From positions 1-64,000 of the forward strand of contig JBMYSZ010000018.1 in assembly GCA_049603835.1 (NCBI GenBank): a stretch of DNA of 64,000 nt, given 5' to 3'. The notes below the pieces were generated by a model. That model saw only the letters and a list, made by a program, of their open reading frames with translations. It was not told the DNA's origin and did not search any database. Source of the stretch: Mangrovicoccus sp049603835 (lineage in GTDB: Bacteria > Pseudomonadota > Alphaproteobacteria > Rhodobacterales > Rhodobacteraceae). Made by a program: the position numbers and the translations under genes. Positions 32,865-41,978 of this stretch are shown here, piece after piece (the first letter of the stretch is position 1; each line of letters starts with the position of its first letter).

Positions 32865-34022
32865 TTACGCCAATTCCCCGGCACGACGGGCCAGGCGGCG
32901 CAAGCGGATTTCCGTGTCTTCGACACGTGAGAAAATATAATGTCCCGGCACTTTGCCGGCGCGCAAATTTTCCTCCAAAATGCCGTCTTCGGTCAGAGTG
33001 GGCAGTACCCGGCGGGACACATCATTGACGAACCAGCCTAAATAGCCTTGGGCCGCCATCTCAGTGCTGAAGGTGGTTATGTCCTCGACTGCGGAATGCG
33101 CCACGAAAAGCGTTGCATCCTGAATAATGGGATCCAGCGGCAATTCGGTGCGGGATGGGTCGGATTTGACCATAACCGCCGCGACGGGAATATCGCAGCC
33201 TTCGACCCAGCTTGCCAGGGCCTCTTGGTCCCCCATCGGATGGGCTTCGAGGATATCGAGGCAAGCATTCAGCTCGGAATTTTCGGTCAGGCGGGGCAGC
33301 TCATTTTCCGGCAGCAAGGCCAGCCCGTCTTCGGTGTTATCCGTGGTGACGGCGGCCAAAGCATAAATGCCGGCCCCGGGTCCAATGGCCAAGCTGCGGC
33401 AGCCGCCATCGCGCAAAAGGCTGGTCCATAAAAACATGGTCAGCCCCTGATGGGCATCCGCACCGTAATAGAAATAGCTGGCCGCCACCGGGTCGTCATT
33501 CAGCGCCATCAAATCCAGCCCGCAATGATCGGTCAAATCCGCACGGACCAGCCCGTAATAGGGAGTTTTCCGCATCAAGCGCGCCACTTCATGGGGAAGT
33601 TTGCGGCGCAGGCGCACAGGGTTGTCGATCGGGCGCAAAATGGGGCGAGCCATAATGGTGGCGCGGGCGCGATTGGCTTGGCGGCGTGGCGACATGGGCG
33701 GAAAGGCCGGGGCTGTCGCGGAGGGGGCTGCATCGCTTGGCTCGGTCGGCTGTTCTTGGTCCGCATCGGTTGCTGGGGCAGTATCGGCTTCCGGCTCTGC
33801 TATCGTGGTGGAGGGGGATCCCGCTTCGGGCAAATTTACCGCCGCGGTGTCAGATGGGGGCAAATCTGCGGTCGCGATTGGCTCGGCCTCTGCGGTGACT
33901 TCCGGGATCGCTTCGGGGGCAGGGGGCGGCAGATCCTCTTGCGGCGCCGGCTCTGCCGCGAGGGGCTCCTGCGGGGGCTGAGGCTGTGTGGATTTTTTCC
34001 CAAATAGTCGAAACTTCGCCAT
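32865..34022 (-). CDS. Ala/Pro/Glu-rich N-terminal region fused to an unknown C-terminal domain
   Basis: A 385-residue protein. A basic start (AKFRLFGKKS) is followed by about 100 residues of Pro/Ala/Glu/Thr-rich low-complexity linker, then a folded domain from about residue 125. That domain contains LPHEVARLMRKTPYYGL, SYFYYGADAHQGLTMFLW and SLAIGPGAGIYALAAV, the last resembling a Rossmann-like Gly-rich turn. A weak resemblance to FkbM-type methyltransferases is possible but the SAM motif is not convincing. ATG 34022 is preferred to the longer form at 34082. Divergent from the Pcm-like gene. Confidence 0.65.
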   Translation of the reverse strand: MAKFRLFGKKSTQPQPPQEPLAAEPAPQEDLPPPAPEAIPEVTAEAEPIATADLPPSDTAAVNLPEAGSPSTTIAEPEADTAPATDADQEQPTEPSDAAPSATAPAFPPMSPRRQANRARATIMARPILRPIDNPVRLRRKLPHEVARLMRKTPYYGLVRADLTDHCGLDLMALNDDPVAASYFYYGADAHQGLTMFLWTSLLRDGGCRSLAIGPGAGIYALAAVTTDNTEDGLALLPENELPRLTENSELNACLDILEAHPMGDQEALASWVEGCDIPVAAVMVKSDPSRTELPLDPIIQDATLFVAHSAVEDITTFSTEMAAQGYLGWFVNDVSRRVLPTLTEDGILEENLRAGKVPGHYIFSRVEDTEIRLRRLARRAGELA

Positions 34023-34278
34023 GAACTTGCCCCTAAATCTCTGTCGCCAAGTTTCCTTGCCGTCCTGACACGTCCTGGTCAAGGATTTCCAATCATTAAG
34101 ATTTGTCCAGCCTAGACTGTCATTATGTCACGCGAGTGATGCCCCGAAAATCAAGTTATTCCGGGGGATGCGCCGCTTTTTCGCGGTATTTCTCGCATTG
34201 CGTAAGTTGCTCTGCAGGCTTGGGTGTGCAATTCAGGACCAGATGGAAGCCACTGACTGTTGAAAGTGTCCGCAGCCC

Positions 34279-34932
34279 ATGACTGATTTCGCGCAACGCC
34301 GCACTATGATGGTGGATACCCAAGTCCGCCCCTCTGATGTCACCAAATTCCCGATTATCGAGGCGCTTTTGGCGATCCCTCGTGAGGAATATGTTCCCGA
34401 GACCAGCAAAGAAGCCGCTTATGTGGGCGATAATCTGCCAGTGTCTGAGGGCCGCGTTATGGTCGAGCCGCGCACTTTGGCGAAAATGCTAGAGGCGCTG
34501 GTTCTGACGCCCGAGGATATGGTGCTCAATATCGGCGCTTGCATGGGCTATTCTGCGGCCGTTATGGCGCGCCAGGCCGAAGCGGTGATCGCCGTTGAAG
34601 AAGATGAAGACATGGCCAAAGAGGCCGAGCAGATCCTTGCCGCCCAAGGCGTTGATAATGTCGCTCTTGTTCAGGCTCCGCTGACGGAAGGCGCGGCAAA
34701 GCATGGCCCTTATGACGCGATTTTGATTGAAGGCGCTGTGGAACAAATAAGTGATGCGTTGATAGCACAGTTGAAAGATGGCGGTCGGATCGCTGCTCTG
34801 TTCCTTGACGGCGCGCTTGGGGTCGTGAAGGTAGGATATAAACTGGACGGTACAGTTTCTTGGCGCTTTGTGTTCAATGCATCCGCGCCGGTGCTGCCAG
34901 GTTTTGAAAAAGAAGAGCAGTTCGCTCTGTAA
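34279..34932 (+). CDS. Protein-L-isoaspartate O-methyltransferase-like protein
   Basis: A 217-residue Pcm-family methyltransferase. MVDTQVRPSDVTKFPIIEALLAIPRE is the typical alphaproteobacterial start; LVLTPEDMVLNIGACMGYSAAVMARQA (in part) is motif I, with the usual GxGxGY replaced by GACMGY. The motif that normally carries the isoaspartyl-binding Ser/Thr is altered, so repair activity is uncertain. It lies 45 bp before tolC, the conserved order in Alphaproteobacteria, which suggests a role tied to the envelope rather than classical repair. Confidence 0.82.
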   Translation: MTDFAQRRTMMVDTQVRPSDVTKFPIIEALLAIPREEYVPETSKEAAYVGDNLPVSEGRVMVEPRTLAKMLEALVLTPEDMVLNIGACMGYSAAVMARQAEAVIAVEEDEDMAKEAEQILAAQGVDNVALVQAPLTEGAAKHGPYDAILIEGAVEQISDALIAQLKDGGRIAALFLDGALGVVKVGYKLDGTVSWRFVFNASAPVLPGFEKEEQFAL

Positions 34933-34977
34933 CCCGACGACGGGGCAGGGCATTCTGCAACGGGTTGAGGTGAGACT

Positions 34978-36405
34978 ATGAAATCGATTTCGGCACGTTT
35001 GCGGCAGGCCTGCGCCGCGTCGACGCTGGTGCTTTTGGCGATGTCGGGGGCAAGCTCGGCGGAAACTTTGCGGGATACATTGATCTCGGCCTATAATAAT
35101 AGCCGCTTGATCGAACAAAACCGCGCTGTTCTGCGTGCCGCAGACGAAGATGTTGCCGTGGCCGTTTCGGCGCTGCGCCCTGTATTCAGCTATTCCGCCA
35201 GCCGCAGCTATAGCTGGGACTTGGAAACCGGCGTGAACCAAGTCACAGGCATCCGCCAAGACAGCCAGTCGATCACCAATACTTTGGAAATGACCGGCTC
35301 TTGGGCGCTGTTTGAATTTGGCCGCAACAAATTATCGGTTGAAGCCGCGAAAGAGGCGGTTTTGGCCGCCCGCCAATCGCTGATCTCGGTTGAGCAAACT
35401 GTGCTGTTCCAAGCGGTTCAGGCTTATACGGAAATGCGCCGCTCCCAAGATTTCGTGGCTCTGCGCCGCAATAACGTTCGGGTTCTGAACGAAGAAGTCC
35501 GCGCCGCGAATGACCGTTTCGAAGTGGGCGAGGTGACCCGCACCGATGTGGCCCAGGCCGAAGCGCGCCTTGCGGAATCCGAGGCGAATTTGGTATCCGC
35601 CCAAGGGGATCTGGAAACTGCGCGCGAGGCCTTCAATCTCGCGGTTGGTCGCTATCCCGGCACGCTCGCACCGCCGCCTGCCTTCCCGACGATTCCGGCA
35701 TCGGTGGATGAGGCGCGCCAAATCGCCTTGGCCAGCCATCCCGATATTCGCCAGGCGCAATATCTGGTGTCCGCGTCCGAGTTGAATGTCCAAGTGGCCG
35801 AGCGGGAAATTCTGCCTGCCCTTCAGGTGACTGGTAGCGTTGGCTATTCGGATCGGTCCTCTCTGACCAATGATCTAGAGCCTGATGCAAGTCTTGGCAT
35901 CGAATTTGGCGGGCCGATCTATCAAGGTGGCCGCCTGAATGCTCTTTATCGCCAATCTGTGGCGCAGCGGGATCAAAACCGTGCAAATCTGTTGCAGACC
36001 TCTTTGACTATTTCCGAGCGGGTCGGCTTTGCCTGGGCCAATTTGCAGGTTGCGCGGGCCTCGCTGCGGGCAACGGATCGGGCAATCGAGGCGAACCAAG
36101 TGGCCTTTGACGGCACCCGCGAAGAGGCGACTTTGGGTGCCCGGACCACCTTGGATGTGTTGAATGCTGAGCAAGAGCTGCTCGATAGCCGGGGCGATCG
36201 CTTGGATGCGCTTACGGTTGAGCAAGATGCTTATTACTTCTTGCTTTCGACCATGGGGCTGCTGACCGCCGAGCGGCTGGGGCTGGATGTGGTCGCCTAT
36301 GACCCCGAGGCTTATTACAATAGCGTGCGCAATGCGCCGCCGATTGGTGCCAGCGAAGAGGGTATCAAACTGGACCGCGTTTTGCAGAGTCTGGGCAAAA
36401 AATAA
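34978..36405 (+). CDS. tolC: TolC-family outer-membrane efflux/secretion channel
   Basis: A 475-residue outer-membrane factor with a signal peptide ending near SGASSAE. It has two OEP repeats of long helical hairpins, visible as FQAVQAYTEMRRSQDFVALRRNNV and the equivalent second-half segment, and the beta-barrel-lining stretch PVFSYSASRSYSW. It would serve tripartite pumps or type I secretion. No inner-membrane partner is in the window. It lies between a Pcm-like and a PopZ-like gene. Confidence 0.92.
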   Translation: MKSISARLRQACAASTLVLLAMSGASSAETLRDTLISAYNNSRLIEQNRAVLRAADEDVAVAVSALRPVFSYSASRSYSWDLETGVNQVTGIRQDSQSITNTLEMTGSWALFEFGRNKLSVEAAKEAVLAARQSLISVEQTVLFQAVQAYTEMRRSQDFVALRRNNVRVLNEEVRAANDRFEVGEVTRTDVAQAEARLAESEANLVSAQGDLETAREAFNLAVGRYPGTLAPPPAFPTIPASVDEARQIALASHPDIRQAQYLVSASELNVQVAEREILPALQVTGSVGYSDRSSLTNDLEPDASLGIEFGGPIYQGGRLNALYRQSVAQRDQNRANLLQTSLTISERVGFAWANLQVARASLRATDRAIEANQVAFDGTREEATLGARTTLDVLNAEQELLDSRGDRLDALTVEQDAYYFLLSTMGLLTAERLGLDVVAYDPEAYYNSVRNAPPIGASEEGIKLDRVLQSLGKK

Positions 36406-36501
36406 GCTAAATCCATCCGAATGAGCAACCAAAGGTTGTGTGGATAAGTTTTTGGTGCCAAAGTTAACTTAGCGTTTAGGGTAACTTGGCACTAATCTCC
36501 C

Positions 36502-37020
36502 ATGGCAGAACGCAAAGATCTTGAGGCGGTCCTTTCCTCCATCCGTAAATTGGTGGCTGAAGAGGTGCGCCACGCGCAAGAGCGTGAAGATGAGGAGCGG
36601 CGCGCAGCTCGTGCCGCGTCTTATGGTATGTCCTATCGTTCCGCCCGCGCTGTGGGCGAGGATCCGCGCCCGCCGCTGATTTTGCACGCCGCCCGTCGCC
36701 GCCCCACGGCAGAGCCGAAAATCGAAGCGCGACCGCCAGAGAATGAACGGGCCGGTGATTGGTCTGAGGCGCCTGTTCCTGATGGGTCGACACGTTTGCA
36801 GGATTTTGATCCCAGCCGCCCGCCGGGGACTGCGGCCAATGGCGTGACGCCACCGCGTGACCCTTCGGGAATTCCGGGGGTTGATCGGGCGGAATTGCGG
36901 GAAATGATCCGCGAAGTTTTCCGCGAAGAGGTGCGCACCCGTATGGGGAAGCGGATCAATGAGAATATCCGCAAAATCGTGCGCCAAGAAATCGCGAATA
37001 TGGGGCCGCCGCCTTACTGA
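36502..37020 (+). CDS. PopZ-like (DUF2497-type) polar-organising protein candidate
   Basis: A 172-residue protein. The N-terminal helix (DLEAVLSSIRKLVAEE, residues 6-21) resembles the client-binding helix at the start of PopZ (typically EEILASIRRIIAEE). A Pro/Arg-rich disordered middle (about 40-125) follows, then a helical C-terminus (REMIREVFREEVRTRMGKRI, then NIRKIVRQEIANM) in the place of the PopZ oligomerisation helices. Gene order tolC / popZ-type / valS is common in Alphaproteobacteria; here valS is missing and a GNAT gene converges instead. The sequence is divergent, so the call rests on the N-terminal motif, layout and synteny. Confidence 0.6.
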   Translation: MAERKDLEAVLSSIRKLVAEEVRHAQEREDEERRAARAASYGMSYRSARAVGEDPRPPLILHAARRRPTAEPKIEARPPENERAGDWSEAPVPDGSTRLQDFDPSRPPGTAANGVTPPRDPSGIPGVDRAELREMIREVFREEVRTRMGKRINENIRKIVRQEIANMGPPPY

Positions 37021-37049
37021 TTTCTGTTGGGTCGCCCTGCGTTGCGGAC

Positions 37050-37883
37050 CTATCCCAATTCCATGGTTGCAATCGACAAAAGACTTGGCCCGGCCTGAGG
37101 TGGCGCTCCGCGATACATGCGGGCGGTGGCAAATGTTTCTGTGAAACCATGCGCCTCTAACACCCCGGCGAGGGGGCTATTGGGGGCCACATCGATAAAG
37201 GTGATCTCGCTAGGCAATTGGGCCGATGCCGCCCGTGCCAGGGCCAAGCCCGTTTCCAGATCCGGGGCGATAATCGGGCCAATCTTTGTGCCTTCGCGGC
37301 AGCGGCGGATGGTGGCGAAACCGTCCAGAGCTTCGGTCACTACAGTCAGCCTTGTCTCGCTTGGCTTGGTCCAGGCGGTCAGAAACCCTGGACGCTCAAA
37401 GCCAATCGCGGCCTTATCCAGCTGCATTAGACGCGCTAGGTCGCTGTCTTGGAAAATGCGCAGGCCGGGTTGCGGCGCGGCGTCGAGCTGACCCGCAAAT
37501 CTACGGCTGGCCCCAAGGCGCTTAAAGCCGGATTTCGCGTAATTGGCTTCTTGCGCTGGCACCCCGTCTAGCCCAATCACCCGTTCCCCAGCGTGACCCA
37601 AAGCATGGCTCCAAAGCCCATAACCGATGCCTTGGCTGCGAAATTGCGGCAAACAGATATAGAGCCCTAGAAAAGCCAATTCGCCACAGTGATTGACCAA
37701 GCTGATCGCCGCCGTGATTTGCTCGTCAATTTCCGCCACGAAAAAGCCCTTCGGGTCTGAGGCAAAAAAGGCTTCGGCATCTGCCAGGCCGGGATTCCAT
37801 CCCTCGGCCGCCGCCCAGTCCAGGATTTGGCTAAGCTCCGCCTGATCCGCAGTGCGAAATAGCGGCTGAGGCGCAGAGGTCAT
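37050..37883 (-). CDS. GNAT acetyltransferase with YitH-type second domain
   Basis: A 277-residue protein with an N-terminal GNAT domain (acetyl-CoA loop in LPQFRSQGIGYGLW, near residue 85) and a C-terminal YitH/Acetyltransf_18-like half (LAAL-type end: FIDVAPNSPLAGVLEAHGFTETFATARMYRG, in part). Such double proteins acylate amino compounds of unknown identity. Its start overlaps the stop of the GntR regulator gene by 4 bases, so the two are one minus-strand operon. Convergent with the PopZ-like gene. Confidence 0.8.
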   Translation of the reverse strand: MTSAPQPLFRTADQAELSQILDWAAAEGWNPGLADAEAFFASDPKGFFVAEIDEQITAAISLVNHCGELAFLGLYICLPQFRSQGIGYGLWSHALGHAGERVIGLDGVPAQEANYAKSGFKRLGASRRFAGQLDAAPQPGLRIFQDSDLARLMQLDKAAIGFERPGFLTAWTKPSETRLTVVTEALDGFATIRRCREGTKIGPIIAPDLETGLALARAASAQLPSEITFIDVAPNSPLAGVLEAHGFTETFATARMYRGAPPQAGPSLLSIATMELG

Positions 37884-38572
37884 AGGGATAAAGCCTCATG
37901 CAGTGAGCCCGGCACAGCGCGGGCATTGCGCAGATCCAAGCAGGAGGCCAGATCGACCAGATGGCTTTTCATCAAGGCTTCGGCGCGGTCGCCATCGTGG
38001 TCTTGGAAAGCGCGCATCAAAGCGTCATGGGCGTGGCTTTCGCAAAGCGCTGCCCGGCGGCGCCAATACAGCGCGATAATTAGCGAGGATCGTGCAACAA
38101 GCTGGCTAATGAACTCTTCCACCGTCTTTTGATCGGCAATCCGGGCGATTTCCAGGTGGAATTCGCCAGAGAGATGCAAGGCCCGCCCGGCCTTGCCCTC
38201 GGCCATGGCCTCATGCTCGGCGTCTATATGGGCCTGAAGCCGCGCCAGATCCGCTTGGGTCATGCGTTTGGCGGCAGAGCGAGCGGTGCGCGGCTCTAAA
38301 AGGCTGCGGGCTTCGAAAACTTCTTGCGCCTCTTGCGCGGTGGGGCAGGCGACAAAAGCGCCGCGATTGCGTTTGAGCTCTACCAAATGCTGATGTGCTA
38401 AACTCTGAAGAGCGGTGCGCGCCACTGTTCGGCTAACTCCAAAGACCGCGCCAACCTCATCCTCGCTTAGCTTTGCGCCGGGGGCGAGGCGATGCTCGTG
38501 AATGGCATCAGCCAATTGCGCGGCGACGCCATCACTGGTCACATCGGTTTTGGAGCTGGCGAATTCTTGCAT
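37880..38572 (-). CDS. GntR-family regulator (FadR/FCD subfamily)
   Basis: A 230-residue regulator: winged helix (about 15-75, with LSEDEVGAVFGVSRTVARTALQSL as helix-turn-helix, shown in part) and an all-helical FCD ligand domain containing the metal-binding residues in RARSLLEP-like and HLSGEFHLEIAR positions. ATG 38572 follows AAGGAAAA; an upstream extension to 38677 would run through a probable operator. It is divergent from the polyamine-type ABC operon and probably controls it. Confidence 0.87.
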   Translation of the reverse strand: MQEFASSKTDVTSDGVAAQLADAIHEHRLAPGAKLSEDEVGAVFGVSRTVARTALQSLAHQHLVELKRNRGAFVACPTAQEAQEVFEARSLLEPRTARSAAKRMTQADLARLQAHIDAEHEAMAEGKAGRALHLSGEFHLEIARIADQKTVEEFISQLVARSSLIIALYWRRRAALCESHAHDALMRAFQDHDGDRAEALMKSHLVDLASCLDLRNARAVPGSLHEALSL

Positions 38573-38632
38573 GGTCTTTTCCTTCGATGTCCCAGACTGG
38601 GCCTGAGTCCCGGATCTCGGCAAGGTTAGAAA

Positions 38633-38656
38633 ATTGTATCGCAGATCGTATACAAT
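38633..38656. promoter_or_regulatory. Probable GntR operator
   Basis: ATTGTAT (38633-38639) and ATACAAT (38650-38656) form a perfect inverted repeat with 10 bases between. FCD-type GntR proteins typically bind TNGTNNNACNA-like or TTGTATACAA-like palindromes. The site lies between the regulator gene and the divergent ABC operon. Confidence 0.6.
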
Positions 38657-38800
38657 CATGGATGCAATCTTGCGCATCGACTATTCACTATTGCCTAATA
38701 TTTGTGCGGGTGATGATTGTTTGGCTTTGCCTTGCGGAAAAAGCTGACAAATGCTGCCTTGTTCCGAAAGCATCCAAACAAGATGAGAGCAGGGGGCTAT

Positions 38801-39772
38801 ATGCGCACGGGTCAAGATTTGGAATTGGTGCATCTGACGAAACGCTATGGCGATACCGTGGCGGTGGATGATGCAAATCACATATTCCAAAATGGCAGCT
38901 ATGTTTGTTTGCTGGGGCCATCGGGCTGCGGGAAATCGACCACTCTGCGCATGATTGCAGGTCATGAAAGCGTAAGCGACGGCGCGATCATGCTGGATGG
39001 CACTGATATTTCGCGACTGCCGCCTGCAAAGCGTGCCACGGCGATGATGTTTCAAAACTACGCGCTGTTTCCGCATCTGAGCGTGCGGGATAATGTGGCG
39101 TTTTCCCTGCGGATGAAGGGCGAAGACAAAGACAGCCGCAACAAAGCCGCCGATGAAATGCTTGACCTGGTGGATATGGGCCATCTGGCGGAGCGTTTGC
39201 CGGCGCAGCTTTCGGGTGGTCAGCAACAGCGCGTGGCGCTGGCGCGGGCCTTGGTGACAAAGCCTCGGGTGCTGCTGCTGGACGAGCCGCTTTCCGCGCT
39301 TGATCCTTTCCTGCGGGTCAAAGTGCGGGCCGAGCTGAAACGCTTGCAGCAAGAGCTGGGCATTTCCTTTATCCATGTGACCCATGGCCAGGACGAGGCT
39401 TTGGCCTTGGCTGATGAAATCGTGGTGATGAATAATGCGGTGATCGAGCAGGCCGGATCGGCGCGCGATGTCTTTGCCAGCCCGCGCACGGAATTTGTCG
39501 CGCGTTTTATCGGTGGGCATAATGTGATCGATCTGGAGGGCGCCCGCTATGCGCTGCGCGCCGATGAGATCCAGTTAAGCCCCACAGGCCAAGCAGCAAC
39601 AGTGACATCGGTGGAATATCAGGGTGACCGCGTGGCGGTCTCTGCCAATTTCCAGGGCAATGACCTGCTGGTCATGGTGCCCGAGGCAGTCTTTTTCAAC
39701 GAACCAAAATCTCCGGGCGATGCTGTCGGGCTCGCTTGGGATCCGGGGCGGTTGCACCGCCTCAACGGCTAG
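38801..39772 (+). CDS. ABC transporter ATP-binding protein (PotA-like)
   Basis: A 323-residue ATPase of the spermidine/putrescine/Fe3+ group. Walker A GPSGCGKST, Q-loop MMFQNYALFPHLSV, signature LSGGQQQRVALARAL and Walker B LLLDEPLSALDP are clear. A C-terminal TOBE domain (about 250-320) follows. ATG 38801 is preferred over 38783 because AGGGGG is well placed for it. It is the first gene of an operon with binding protein, two permeases and a racemase-family gene, facing a GntR regulator. Confidence 0.9.
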   Translation: MRTGQDLELVHLTKRYGDTVAVDDANHIFQNGSYVCLLGPSGCGKSTTLRMIAGHESVSDGAIMLDGTDISRLPPAKRATAMMFQNYALFPHLSVRDNVAFSLRMKGEDKDSRNKAADEMLDLVDMGHLAERLPAQLSGGQQQRVALARALVTKPRVLLLDEPLSALDPFLRVKVRAELKRLQQELGISFIHVTHGQDEALALADEIVVMNNAVIEQAGSARDVFASPRTEFVARFIGGHNVIDLEGARYALRADEIQLSPTGQAATVTSVEYQGDRVAVSANFQGNDLLVMVPEAVFFNEPKSPGDAVGLAWDPGRLHRLNG

Positions 39773-39797
39773 GACGACACTAAACAGGGGAAAAACC

Positions 39798-41063
39798 ATG
39801 AGTAAAATGCGGTATTCGCGTCGCTCCGTTCTGAAGGCGGGCACAGCAGCAGTCGCGGCGTCGACATTGCCCGCGCCGATGATCTGGGCGCAAGAGATCA
39901 AAGACGTCACGCTGCGCCAATTCGGCACCGGCGTTTCCAACCTCAACCAGGTTGCGGAAAAGGTGAAAGAGGATCTGGGCTTTACCCTGGAAATGACCGC
40001 GCTGGATTCCGACAGTGTGACCCAGCGGGCCGCGACCCAGCCTGATAGCTTTGACATTGCCGATATCGAGTACTGGATCTGTAAGAAGGTCTGGCCGACC
40101 GGCAATCTTCAGGCGATGGATACTTCGAAGATCAAGAATTACGACAAAATCGTTGGCATCTTCCGCTCTGGTAAACTGACCCCGGAAAGCGTGATCGCCC
40201 AAGGCACCGCGCCGCATTCGGTTGGCTTTGTTGATGGCCCGGATGGCAAAAGCTTTGCCGATAGCGAAACCGGTTGGATGACCTTGATCCCGACCATCTA
40301 TAATGCGGATACGCTGGGCATTCGCCCGGATCTGATCGGTCGCCCGATTTCCAACTGGTCCGAGTTGCTGAACCCGGAATTCAAAGGCAAAGCCTCGATC
40401 CTGGATATTTCATCCATTGGCATCATGGATATGGCCATGGTCTGCGAATCCATGGGCGAAATTCAGTATGCCGACAAAGGCAATATGACCAAGGAGGAGA
40501 TCGACAAAACCATCGCGATCTTCACCGAAGCGAAGAAAAACGGCCAGTTCCGCGCCTTCTGGAAGAGCTTCGATGAAAGCGTCAATCTGATGGCTTCCGG
40601 CGAAGTTGTGATCCAGTCCATGTGGTCGCCGGCGATCACCGCTGTGAAATCTCGCGGTATTCCTTGTGTCTATCAACCGCTGGAAGAAGGCTATCGTAGC
40701 TGGGGCGGCGGTATCGGCCTGTCCAAATCGCTAAGCGGCCTAGAGCTGGATGCGGCTTATGAATATATCAACTGGTATCTGTCCGGTTGGGTTGGCGGCT
40801 TCTTGATGCGTCAGGGCTATTACTCTGCGGTTCCGGAAACCTCCAAAGAATATATGAGCGCCAATGAATGGGGCTATTGGTTCGAAGGCAAAGAAGCCGT
40901 TGAGCCGATCACCAACCCGTTTGGCGATGTCATGGCGCAAGCTGGCGAAGTCCGCGATGGCGGTAGCTTCTATGAGCGCATGGGCGCTGTGGCCTGCTGG
41001 AATGCGGTTATGGACGAAAACCAATATATGGTTCGCAAATGGAATGAGTTCATCGCCAGCTAA
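39798..41063 (+). CDS. ABC transporter substrate-binding protein (PotD-like, Tat-type signal)
   Basis: A 421-residue periplasmic binding protein. The signal has a twin-arginine-like motif (YSRRSVLKAGTAAVAAS), so export is probably by Tat. The mature sequence has the PotD/DUF-type folds: TLRQFGTGVSN, NYDKIVGIFRSG and the interdomain EKIDKTI-type helix. ATG 39798 follows AGGGG. The ligand is not polyamine for certain; the adjoining hydantoin/allantoin racemase-like gene suggests a ureide or hydantoin. Confidence 0.85.
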   Translation: MSKMRYSRRSVLKAGTAAVAASTLPAPMIWAQEIKDVTLRQFGTGVSNLNQVAEKVKEDLGFTLEMTALDSDSVTQRAATQPDSFDIADIEYWICKKVWPTGNLQAMDTSKIKNYDKIVGIFRSGKLTPESVIAQGTAPHSVGFVDGPDGKSFADSETGWMTLIPTIYNADTLGIRPDLIGRPISNWSELLNPEFKGKASILDISSIGIMDMAMVCESMGEIQYADKGNMTKEEIDKTIAIFTEAKKNGQFRAFWKSFDESVNLMASGEVVIQSMWSPAITAVKSRGIPCVYQPLEEGYRSWGGGIGLSKSLSGLELDAAYEYINWYLSGWVGGFLMRQGYYSAVPETSKEYMSANEWGYWFEGKEAVEPITNPFGDVMAQAGEVRDGGSFYERMGAVACWNAVMDENQYMVRKWNEFIAS

Positions 41064-41125
41064 GGCGAAACTTTCGGGCGGAGGCTTTTGGGCCTCTGCC
41101 CATCCCTAACTCCTATAGGAAAAAT

Positions 41126-41977
41126 ATGCTCGGACGGCATCTGCTTGGCTGGCTTCAAGCCGCCCCTCTTGCGCTGGTTTTGGTGGCGTTTTTGCTCGCG
41201 CCCATGGCGATGATCGTGGTTGTCAGCTTCTGGGGAGCGACCGAATGGTCGATCTATCCGGCATTCCTATTGGACAATTACCAGTTTCTGTTCTCTAGCC
41301 CCGTTACCTACAAAGTCTTTTTCAATACGCTGAAATATGCGCTGATCACTTGGGTGATGACCCTCAGCATCGGCTTTACGGTGGCGTATTTCCTAGCTTT
41401 CTATGTGCGCAATCTGACCGTGCAGATCGCGCTATTCCTGCTGTGCACCATTCCTTTTTGGACCTCGAATATCATTCGGATGATTTCCTGGATCCCGTTT
41501 TTGGGCCGGAATGGCATCGCGAATACGACGCTGATGGATCTGGGTCTGATCGATGCGCCGCTTGAATGGCTGCTTTACTCCGATTTTTCGGTGATCTTAG
41601 CTTTTGTCCATCTCTATACGCTTTTCATGGTGGTGCCGATTTTCAATTCGATGATGCGGATTGAACCGTCCCTATTAGAGGCGGCGCGGGATAATGGCGC
41701 TAGTGATTGGCAAAGCCTATGGCATGTGGTGATCCCGCTATGCAAACCGGGGATCATGATCGGCACGATTTTCGTGGTCACCCTGGTGATGGGCGATTTC
41801 ATCACCGTGCGCTTTATGTCGGGCTCTCAAAGCGCCAATATGGGGCGGTTGATTTCCAATGATATCGCGCTGCTGCAATATCCTTCCGCCTCCGCCACGG
41901 CTGTGGTGCTTTTGGCGACGGTGCTGATCATGATTTCGGTGCTGCTGCGCTTTGTCGATATTCGGAAGGAGCTCTGA
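41126..41977 (+). CDS. ABC transporter permease (PotB-like)
   Basis: A 283-residue inner-membrane permease with six expected helices. The EAA loop is ARDNGASDWQSLWHVVIPLCKPG. The N-terminus (LGWLQAAPLALVLVAFLLAPMAMIVVVSFW, in part) is typical of PotB. It is preceded by a 62-bp gap after the binding-protein gene and its stop lies one base before the next permease start. Confidence 0.92.
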   Translation: MLGRHLLGWLQAAPLALVLVAFLLAPMAMIVVVSFWGATEWSIYPAFLLDNYQFLFSSPVTYKVFFNTLKYALITWVMTLSIGFTVAYFLAFYVRNLTVQIALFLLCTIPFWTSNIIRMISWIPFLGRNGIANTTLMDLGLIDAPLEWLLYSDFSVILAFVHLYTLFMVVPIFNSMMRIEPSLLEAARDNGASDWQSLWHVVIPLCKPGIMIGTIFVVTLVMGDFITVRFMSGSQSANMGRLISNDIALLQYPSASATAVVLLATVLIMISVLLRFVDIRKEL

Positions 41978-41978
41978 C

